Shown in pieces: positions 32,417-38,009 of a stretch of DNA of 38,009 bases (position 1 is the stretch's first letter; each line of letters opens with the position of its first letter). The stretch is from positions 1-38,009 of the forward strand of contig JBEEOW010000035.1 in assembly GCA_041191405.1 (NCBI GenBank). Reading direction: 5' to 3'. The DNA comes from JBEEOW01 sp041191405. GTDB taxonomy: Bacteria; Bacteroidota; Bacteroidia; Cytophagales; UBA9547. A model generated the notes under the pieces. That model saw only the letters and a list, made by a program, of their open reading frames with translations. It was not told the origin of the DNA and made no database searches. Position numbers and translations under genes: made by a program.

Positions 32417-33334
32417 TTAATTTTGCTTCTTTGGCAACAATGGCATTCTAAATGATTGTATTTGACCTTTATCTTGTACTGTTACATAAACTGTTTTTTT
32501 ATCAATTCCACCAAAAACTATGTTTGAAGGTTTTTGACCAAATAAAAATATTTCTCTTAACATTTGTCCTTCTGGTGAAATAATGGCAACTGAACCTTTC
32601 CCATGTCGACAAACATACATATTTCCATTTTTGTCAATTTTCATTCCATCTAAATCAAAATCATGAAACTGAAAAAATAATCTTTTATTGTCAACTTTGC
32701 CATCAGCCAAAATATCATAAGCCCAAATATTTAGCAATGCTTTTTCATCTCTTTGCATTTTTTCAGTTACATATAGCGTTGTACCATCTGGCGAAATTGC
32801 AATACCATTGGTTGCTCCCATTGCAGCTTCAAGCAAAGTAACTACATTATCTTTGTTAACTAACCATAATTGACCAGTTCCTGCACTCCAATCTGGGTCA
32901 GTTAAATAAAAGTTACCACTTGCTGAGCGACAAATATCATTTGGTTGATTAAAGTTTTTATTATGAACCAAGGTATCAATTTTCTTTGACTCCATATTGA
33001 TTCTTAAAATATTATGACCTGTATAATCTGCAACATACATTGTGTTTGTTAATGTATCAATCACAATACCGTTACCTATAGAGCCTTTTGGTAGCGTTAC
33101 AAACAAGGAAGATTTACCAAAATAATCAACTACACCAATGGTACCTTCAGTTTTATAATTTACTGCATAAACATACCCTTTTTTATCAACCGCTGGACCT
33201 TCAATACCTTCAGTGAAAGCCTTTTCTTCTGTAAATTCAGAAACAATTTTAAAATTTGGCACACCATATCTTTGCGCTAAACATACCTGTGCACTTACAA
33301 GCACAAAAGTGCCTACAATGAATTTCTTAATCAT
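32417..33334 (-). CDS. Secreted SMP-30/gluconolactonase/LRE-family beta-propeller
   Basis: 305 aa. A Sec signal peptide (to about VCLAQ, residue 21) is followed by a six-bladed propeller of the SMP-30 type: EGPAVDKKGYVYAVNY, GNGIVIDTLTNTMYVADYTGHNILRI, QPNDICRSASGNFYLTDPDW (the Asn/Asp region that often binds Ca2+), TNGIAISPDGTTLYVTE, DGMKIDKNGNMYVCRHG. Family members hydrolyse lactones or related esters; the particular substrate is unknown. Predicted periplasmic or secreted. It is a lone gene with its own terminator. Confidence 0.9.
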   Translation of the reverse strand: MIKKFIVGTFVLVSAQVCLAQRYGVPNFKIVSEFTEEKAFTEGIEGPAVDKKGYVYAVNYKTEGTIGVVDYFGKSSLFVTLPKGSIGNGIVIDTLTNTMYVADYTGHNILRINMESKKIDTLVHNKNFNQPNDICRSASGNFYLTDPDWSAGTGQLWLVNKDNVVTLLEAAMGATNGIAISPDGTTLYVTEKMQRDEKALLNIWAYDILADGKVDNKRLFFQFHDFDLDGMKIDKNGNMYVCRHGKGSVAIISPEGQMLREIFLFGQKPSNIVFGGIDKKTVYVTVQDKGQIQSFRMPLLPKKQN

Positions 33335-33463
33335 AATTAATTGATTTTAATTTATTGAACTTATGCAGGGTGATAAAAAAGTACTATCAAAGTAAATTAA
33401 AAGACTTGTATTAAACAAATTTTTTTGTGTTTTTTAGTAATAAAAGTATTTAATCCTAATCTA

Positions 33464-33491
33464 AAAAGCCAAGCACTAGTACTTGGCTTTT
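33464..33491 (-). terminator. Terminator of the two-TM protein gene
   Basis: AAAAGCCAAG (33464-33473) pairs with CTTGGCTTTT (33482-33491) around CACTAGTA. It lies 27 bp past the stop at 33519. Confidence 0.85.
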
Positions 33492-33518
33492 AGTTTTATT
33501 TGATATTAAAGATTTGAA

Positions 33519-33992
33519 TTAAGCTGCTGTTTTTAATCTTCCAAGGAAAAGTAAAAACAGTATAGGTAATAAAACAATGCCAGCAATTGATACCCATAAT
33601 TGAGTTTTACTTTCTTTTGATTCTTTGGCCTCTTTTAAATCGGTTTCTGGATCAAAACTTATAAATGTTGGGTCTTTATCTGAATAATGAACAAATATTT
33701 TTTTCAATAACTCATCTTCATTATTAAATTTCATACTGTTTTTATATTCCTTACCATCAACTACATAAATATAGTCTATACTTTTGCCCTTTTTTCTACT
33801 TTCATGAAAAACAGAATCATACTGAACTGCAGCAATATGAACAGTATCTTTTGTCATAATTTCAAGTTTATGAATTTTATCTAAATCATTTTTTTCTTTT
33901 TTTCCAGATAAAACTTCAAATAAAGCATTGCATGCAAATCCAAAGAATACAACAACTGCAAACAATGCTACAATAATTTTAAATTTACTCAT
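33519..33992 (-). CDS. Membrane protein with two TM segments and an extracytoplasmic domain
   Basis: 157 aa. An N-terminal TM helix (about 6-27, IIVALFAVVVFFGFACNALF) and a C-terminal one (about 131-150, LWVSIAGIVLLPILFLLFLG) flank a soluble central region. That region includes IDYIYVVDGKEYKNSMKFNNEDELLKK and VHYSDKDPTFISFDPETD. This layout, with a small beta domain holding a V..G..Y motif and a YDPxNP-like 'HYSDKDPTF' segment, resembles the DUF3592 type, but I cannot confirm the family. No enzymatic motif is seen. It is a single gene with its own terminator. Confidence 0.75.
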   Translation of the reverse strand: MSKFKIIVALFAVVVFFGFACNALFEVLSGKKEKNDLDKIHKLEIMTKDTVHIAAVQYDSVFHESRKKGKSIDYIYVVDGKEYKNSMKFNNEDELLKKIFVHYSDKDPTFISFDPETDLKEAKESKESKTQLWVSIAGIVLLPILFLLFLGRLKTAA

Positions 33993-34230
33993 AATTGTTT
34001 TGGTTAATTTTATTAATGTTCAATTTCAAATGTCTTAAATTATATTCAAATTTGAAATAATATAACTAAAAAAACATAGTAAATATAAAAATTCTTAAAT
34101 ATTCATCTAAAACACTATGCATTGTAATAAAATTAAATGTTCAAAAATTATAAAAAAAACATTCAATAAATCAACTTTATAAATAACACTAAACAATAAT
34201 TAATAATCCTTAAAAGTTATTCTAAAACAA

Positions 34231-34263
34231 AAAGTACAGAACAATTTACTTATTCTGTACTTT
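34231..34263 (-). terminator. Terminator of pyrH-frr
   Basis: AAAGTACAGAA (34231-34241) and TTCTGTACTTT (34253-34263) form a perfect 11-bp stem, followed by TTTTTG-rich sequence on the minus strand, 30 bp after the frr stop. The rest of the 33993-34293 gap (about 240 bp) is very AT-rich and shows no gene. Confidence 0.85.
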
Positions 34264-34293
34264 ATCATTTTATAGGTTGAGAAATAATTATAA

Positions 34294-34854
34294 CTAAACA
34301 GTCATTATTTCTTTTTCTTTAGCAATTACAAGTTCATCAACTTTAACAATGTATGCATCAGTAATTTTTTGAACTTTTGCTTCAGCTTCTTTGATTGAAT
34401 CTTCTGAAGCACCATCTTTAATCAATTTTCTTAAATCTTCGTTGGTTGATTTACGGATGTTTCTCACTGAAATTTTAGCATTTTCGCCTAAACCTTTTAT
34501 TTGTTTCGCTAAATCTTTACGTCTATCTTCAGTAAGAGGAGGTACAACCAAACGAATCATTTCGCCATCATTTTGTGGATTTAAACCAACATTCGAATTG
34601 ATAATTGCACGCTCAATATCTTTAATGATATTTCTTTCAAATGGTTTAATAGCTAATGTACGAGCATCAGGAGTAGTAATTGCCGAGCAGTTTGAAATTG
34701 GAGTTGGTACTCCGTAATACTCAACTACCACACCATCAAGCATATTTGGCATAGCCTTACCTGCACGTACTTTTGTTAAATCAGTTGCAAAGTGACTCAA
34801 TGTTTTTTCCATTGTTTCTTTTGCATCATCAAGATATAATTGAATCTCTTCCAT
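34294..34854 (-). CDS. frr: Ribosome recycling factor
   Basis: 186 aa, exactly family size. RRF, with EF-G, splits post-termination ribosomes in the cytosol. Seen: the N-terminal helix MEKTLSHFATDLTKVRAGKAMPNMLDGVVVEYYGVPTPI, the beta domain with TPDARTLAIKPFERNIIKDIERAI, and VVPPLTEDRRKDLAKQIKGLGENAKISVRNIRK. It follows pyrH by 29 bp on the same strand, the common pyrH-frr pair. rpsB and tsf, often found upstream in other bacteria, are not adjacent. Confidence 0.98.
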   Translation of the reverse strand: MEEIQLYLDDAKETMEKTLSHFATDLTKVRAGKAMPNMLDGVVVEYYGVPTPISNCSAITTPDARTLAIKPFERNIIKDIERAIINSNVGLNPQNDGEMIRLVVPPLTEDRRKDLAKQIKGLGENAKISVRNIRKSTNEDLRKLIKDGASEDSIKEAEAKVQKITDAYIVKVDELVIAKEKEIMTV

Positions 34855-34883
34855 TTATATATGTATTAGCTTATATTATTATA

Positions 34884-35594
34884 TTAGTTTAAATGAACTA
34901 ATGTTCCTACTTTTTCGCCTTGGATTAATTTTGAAAGATTACCTGGTTTGTTCATATCAAAAACAATAATTGGTAAATCATTTTCTTTACAAAGTGTAAA
35001 TGCAGTCATATCCATAACATTCAATCCTTTGTCAAATACCTCTTGGAACGAAATATTTTCATATTTAGTAGCTGTTGAGTCTTTTTCTGGATCTGCAGTG
35101 TAAATTCCATCTACACGAGTTCCTTTTAATACTACATCAGCTTCAATTTCAATAGCACGTAAACTTGCAGCTGAATCTGTAGTGAAATATGGATTACCTG
35201 TACCAGCACCAAAAATTACAATTCTACCTTTTTCTAAGTGGCGAATTGCTCTACGACGGATAAAATCTTCACAAACTTGCTCAATTTTAATACCCGACAT
35301 TAAACGAGTGAATAAACCAGCATTTTCAAGAGATCCTTGCAAAGCCATACCATTAATAAGTGTAGCTAACATACCCATATAATCGCCTTGTACTCTATCA
35401 ATTCCTGATTGCTCAGCTTGAATACCTCTAAAAATATTACCACCACCAATTACGATAGCTATTTGCACCCCTAAATCATGAATTGCTTTAATTTCTTGTG
35501 CATATTGGCGCAACACTTCGGCATCAATACCATATTTCTGATTGCCCATTAAGGCTTCGCCACTAAGTTTTAGGAGTATTCTTTTATATTTCAT
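34884..35594 (-). CDS. pyrH: UMP kinase
   Basis: 236 aa from the ATG at 35594 (MKYKRILLKLSGEALMG). The frame runs 17 codons further upstream, but the family begins at this point. Hexameric bacterial UMP kinase phosphorylates UMP to UDP. Motifs are KLSGEALMG (9-17), VIGGGNIFRG (48-57), DYMGMLATLINGMAL (71-85), the FGAGTGNPYFTTDSAA nucleotide-binding segment, and KGTRVDGIYTADPEKD. First gene of pyrH-frr. A TATATTTG element 27 bp upstream supports the chosen start. It is divergent from ilvE. Confidence 0.97.
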   Translation of the reverse strand: MKYKRILLKLSGEALMGNQKYGIDAEVLRQYAQEIKAIHDLGVQIAIVIGGGNIFRGIQAEQSGIDRVQGDYMGMLATLINGMALQGSLENAGLFTRLMSGIKIEQVCEDFIRRRAIRHLEKGRIVIFGAGTGNPYFTTDSAASLRAIEIEADVVLKGTRVDGIYTADPEKDSTATKYENISFQEVFDKGLNVMDMTAFTLCKENDLPIIVFDMNKPGNLSKLIQGEKVGTLVHLN

Positions 35595-35620
35595 AATTAA
35601 CACAAGCTTTTTAAACCTAG

Positions 35621-35628
35621 CAAATATA
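35621..35628 (-). promoter_or_regulatory. Candidate -7 element of pyrH-frr
   Basis: The minus strand reads TATATTTG (perfect TAnnTTTG), 26 bp before the pyrH ATG. It would fall inside the coding region if the longer frame were used, which argues for the start at 35594. Confidence 0.5.
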
Positions 35629-35753
35629 ATGAGCTTGTTTGCCATTTAAAAATTCAAAAGCATTTTTAAATGAAAATTTTACGATATTTAAAAAATATAT
35701 GATTTTTTGAACAAAAAAACCTTAAAATCGTACCACGCTTACCGATTTATCCA

Positions 35754-35761
35754 TAAATTTG
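35754..35761 (+). promoter_or_regulatory. Candidate -7 element of ilvE
   Basis: TAAATTTG matches TAnnTTTG, 32 bp before the ATG at 35794. A start at the upstream TTG (35707) would place it within the gene, so it supports the shorter ilvE. Confidence 0.45.
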
Positions 35762-35793
35762 TAGCATTATTCCATTTAAAACGCATAATAAAA

Positions 35794-36861
35794 ATGAGTG
35801 ACGGATTTTTAATCAACATTGAAAAGACTGCACAGTCGCATCTTTCTACTATCGACTTTGGCAATTTGCCATTTGGAAAATTTTATTCAGACCACATGTA
35901 TGTCTGTGATTTCGTCGATGGTAATTGGGTCAATGCTCGTGTAATTCCTTTTCAAAACCTTGAGATGAGTCCTGCTTCTATGTGTTTACACTATGGACAA
36001 TTGATTTTTGAGGGTTTAAAAGCTTACCGTAACAACGACGGAGAGATTGTATTATTCCGCCCACTTGAGCATTTGAAAAGAATTAACAAATCAGCGGAAA
36101 GATTATGCATGGCTACACTTACCGAAGATGTGTTTATGAAAGGTTTAGAAACCTTGTTAAAAGTGGATAGTGAGTGGGTTCCTCGTGACCCAAACTCATC
36201 ACTATATATTCGTCCGTTTATGATTTCAACTGATGTAGGTATTGGAGTACATCCATCAGCTGGTTATAAATTTATAATTATTACATCGCCAGTAAGTAAA
36301 TATTATTCGGCACCTGTTAAAGTTATTTTTGAAAACCATTATTCTCGTGCTGCTGCAGGTGGAATTGGTTTCTCAAAAACTGCTGGTAATTATGCAGCTT
36401 CTTTATTACCAACAAAATTAGCTGTAGAAAAAGGTTATAACCAATTAATTTGGACAGATAGTAGCGAGCATAAGTATATTGAAGAATCAGGAACGATGAA
36501 CATTATGTTTATCATTAACAATACTTTAATAACACCAGCACTTCACGATTCAATTTTATCTGGTATCACTCGTGATTCAATTTTAACTCTAGCAAGAGAT
36601 TGGGGTATGAAAGTTGAAGAACGTAAAGTATCTGTTGTTGAAGTAGTTGAAGCACTTAAAAATGGCACTTTACAAGATGGTTTCGGTACAGGAACTGCTG
36701 CTGTAATTGCACATTTTGCTGTAATTAACCACAATGGTGTTGATTATGAATTACCTGCTATAGAAACTCGTGAGTTTTCAAACAAAGTAAAAGCTGCTTT
36801 AACTGATATCCGATTGGGTACTGGTGAAGATAAACACAAATGGGTTTATAAATTGTCTTAA
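35794..36861 (+). CDS. ilvE: Branched-chain amino-acid aminotransferase
   Basis: 355 aa from the ATG at 35794; the frame extends 29 codons upstream to a TTG, but that segment (HAYRFIHKFVALFHLKR) is not family-like. A class IV PLP enzyme interconverting Leu/Ile/Val and their 2-oxo acids. Seen: LHYGQLIFEGLKAYR (65-79), LYIRPFMISTD (137-147), Schiff-base K195 in GFSKTAGNYAAS, IEESGTMNIMF, and GITRDSIL near the cofactor phosphate site. The length fits the longer (BCAT type) IlvE rather than the short E. coli form. It is a single gene followed by a short GACTTAAG repeat and a terminator. Confidence 0.95.
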   Translation: MSDGFLINIEKTAQSHLSTIDFGNLPFGKFYSDHMYVCDFVDGNWVNARVIPFQNLEMSPASMCLHYGQLIFEGLKAYRNNDGEIVLFRPLEHLKRINKSAERLCMATLTEDVFMKGLETLLKVDSEWVPRDPNSSLYIRPFMISTDVGIGVHPSAGYKFIIITSPVSKYYSAPVKVIFENHYSRAAAGGIGFSKTAGNYAASLLPTKLAVEKGYNQLIWTDSSEHKYIEESGTMNIMFIINNTLITPALHDSILSGITRDSILTLARDWGMKVEERKVSVVEVVEALKNGTLQDGFGTGTAAVIAHFAVINHNGVDYELPAIETREFSNKVKAALTDIRLGTGEDKHKWVYKLS

Positions 36862-36864
36862 TTA

Positions 36865-36886
36865 GACTTAAGATTTAAGACTTAAG
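36865..36886. repeat. Direct repeat of GACTTAAG after ilvE
   Basis: GACTTAAG at 36865-36872 recurs at 36879-36886, separated by ATTTAA, three bases after the ilvE stop. The reverse-complement word CTTAAGTC also occurs at 20733-20740, next to the heptamer array. Small and possibly without function. Confidence 0.6.
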
Positions 36887-36906
36887 AAAAATAGAAATTA
36901 ATTTAT

Positions 36907-36936
36907 AAAAAGGTCAATCGAAAGGTTGACCTTTTT
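36907..36936 (+). terminator. Terminator of ilvE
   Basis: AAAAAGGTCAA (36907-36917) and TTGACCTTTTT (36926-36936) form an 11-bp stem with an 8-nt loop, followed by GTTTTT. Confidence 0.88.
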
Positions 36937-37020
36937 GTTTTTGAGCAAATTTGAGCCAACTAAAAAAATATTTCTTCATAAGTTACAATACTTAATTAAA
37001 AAATTTATAACTTGTATTTG

Positions 37021-37479
37021 ATGAAAAAAATATTTTACAAAATTTTGGTAGTAGGATTATTTTCAATTGCCTACACAACTTCATTTGCTCAATGTGAATT
37101 ATCTGAAATTCAGAAAAAAGCTGAAGCTAAATTAGGGAAAATGATTAGTTTAAAAACATTTAAATTAGACAATTCTGATTCCCAACATCAAGAAATTGAA
37201 TATTCTTACGTACTTGGAAAAGATGTAGAATATTTATTTGCCATTAATTCAGAAAATACTGACAGCCCTAAAATTATTATTACACTTTATAATAGTAATA
37301 AAAAACCTATTGCTTCAAATTATAACGAAAAAACAGACCACTTTTCAAATACATTAATATATAAAAGCTCCGCAACAAAATTATATTACATCACTTTTAA
37401 ATTTAAAGATGAAACAAAATGTGCGGCTTGTGTATTAGGCTTCAAATCAGGAAATAATAAAAAACTAAGTGCTTGGTAA
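37021..37479 (+). CDS. Small secreted protein of unknown function
   Basis: 152 aa from the ATG at 37021; a TTG three codons upstream is ignored. A Sec signal peptide (MKKIFYKILVVGLFSIAYTTSFAQ) is followed by C25 in mature CELSEIQKKAEAKLGK. The Cys is not in a lipobox (AQC), so a soluble periplasmic or secreted protein is likelier. The rest is beta-rich (EIEYSYVLGKDVEYLFAINS, KIIITLYNSNKKPIASNY) with a C-terminal CAAC pair (KDETKCAACVLGF). The fold recalls small beta-sandwich domains, but no family is recognised. The three cysteines may form disulfides. Confidence 0.75.
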   Translation: MKKIFYKILVVGLFSIAYTTSFAQCELSEIQKKAEAKLGKMISLKTFKLDNSDSQHQEIEYSYVLGKDVEYLFAINSENTDSPKIIITLYNSNKKPIASNYNEKTDHFSNTLIYKSSATKLYYITFKFKDETKCAACVLGFKSGNNKKLSAW

Positions 37480-38009
37480 TCTTTATATTTTAAAATAAAT
37501 CAATTCGAAAGTAAACTATTTTAAATAGTTAAACTTTTCAAAACCTTAATTAAACTTATAGCTGCTTTGTATATAATGCAGCAAAACACATTTATTACCA
37601 ATACTTTAAATTTCACCCAACAAATAATAGATTTTTATTTCCAGAAAAAATTAGTCAACAAATTATGTTTAGCAAACTCGATACTCTTTAAATGAGGGTA
37701 ACAGAATGGTAAATTTTCGCTACATTATTTTTTATAATACATTCGGCATTAAACATTCAATATAGGTTTGCTAAATTCTATAAACTTCCATATTTAATTA
37801 ACGCTAAAACTTTTCAGTCAAAATTAAACATTTAGCTTTCATATTTTCATTTTAGAAAATTTAACTCACATTGTAATTTACCCTACAGTTTCCCAAAAAC
37901 AAATTCCAGCAATTACCATATCAACATCAAACAACAATACTTTTGCAATAACCAAACAACTACCTTTCTAACTTGAATTTAATTTAATAACAATACAAAT
38001 ACACAAAAC
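37480..38009. other. 530 bp without a recognisable gene
   Basis: Very AT-rich sequence to the window edge with no open frame of note on either strand and no tRNA-like structure seen. A distant 10-bp inverted repeat TTTAGCAAAC (37668-37677) / GTTTGCTAAA (37766-37775) and a short hairpin GCTGC/GCAGC (about 37561-37584) are the only structures noticed; both are weak. The last 100 bases are poor in G on the plus strand. Confidence 0.6.

Noticed and set aside
35707..35793. N-terminal extension of ilvE from a TTG
   Set aside because: The added sequence is not family-like and contains a candidate -7 promoter element.

Overview
The window reads as a chromosomal segment of a low-GC member of the Bacteroidota. 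The evidence is the gene content (TonB-dependent receptor paired with a DUF4249 lipoprotein, TamB, LytTR regulator, AAA_14/DUF4143 ATPase, cysteine-containing LRR protein), several TAnnTTTG-type -7 promoter elements, weak ribosome binding sites, and strong A/T-flanked hairpin terminators. I see no rRNA, tRNA, CRISPR array, integrase or transposase gene. Housekeeping genes dominate, with accessory patches between them.

Layout: (1) 40-4093, minus strand: an atypical HSP90-family ATPase followed by two tandem paralogous helical-repeat proteins that share five cysteines, with a large dyad ahead of the first gene. (2) 4136-6046: a MazG-like NTP pyrophosphohydrolase, then three small membrane-protein genes; a REP-like Bacteroidota repeat encodes the C-terminus of the last one. 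(3) 6198-12286: a tightly packed minus-strand run murF - TonB receptor - DUF4249 lipoprotein - OmpR-type regulator - fabD. (4) 12434-14734: a divergent LytTR response regulator and a class I/II aminotransferase. (5) 14735-17261: an AAA_14/DUF4143 ATPase preceded by six near-palindromic 20-bp sites spaced exactly 33 bp apart, then pdxA. (6) 17361-20618: a DegT-type aminotransferase and a NeuD/PglD-type acetyltransferase, with a divergent polysaccharide flippase. A 13-copy 7-bp tandem repeat follows. (7) 20770-27744: an LRR protein, tamB and tsaD; the last two start only 13 bp apart, back to back. (8) 27742-31688: a glycine-rich lipoprotein, oxyR, and divergent dnaA. (9) 31777-36861: slyD, a secreted SMP-30-like propeller, a two-TM protein, frr, pyrH and ilvE. 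(10) 37021-38009: a small secreted protein and about 530 bp with no gene.

The two best candidates for something undescribed are the exact 33-bp-period operator array over the promoter and start of the AAA_14/DUF4143 ATPase (15946-16129), and the HSP90 plus paired cysteine-containing repeat-protein operon (67-4048). Eight annotated starts were moved from the longest reading frame to an internal ATG because of family length, a terminator, or a neighbouring gene.
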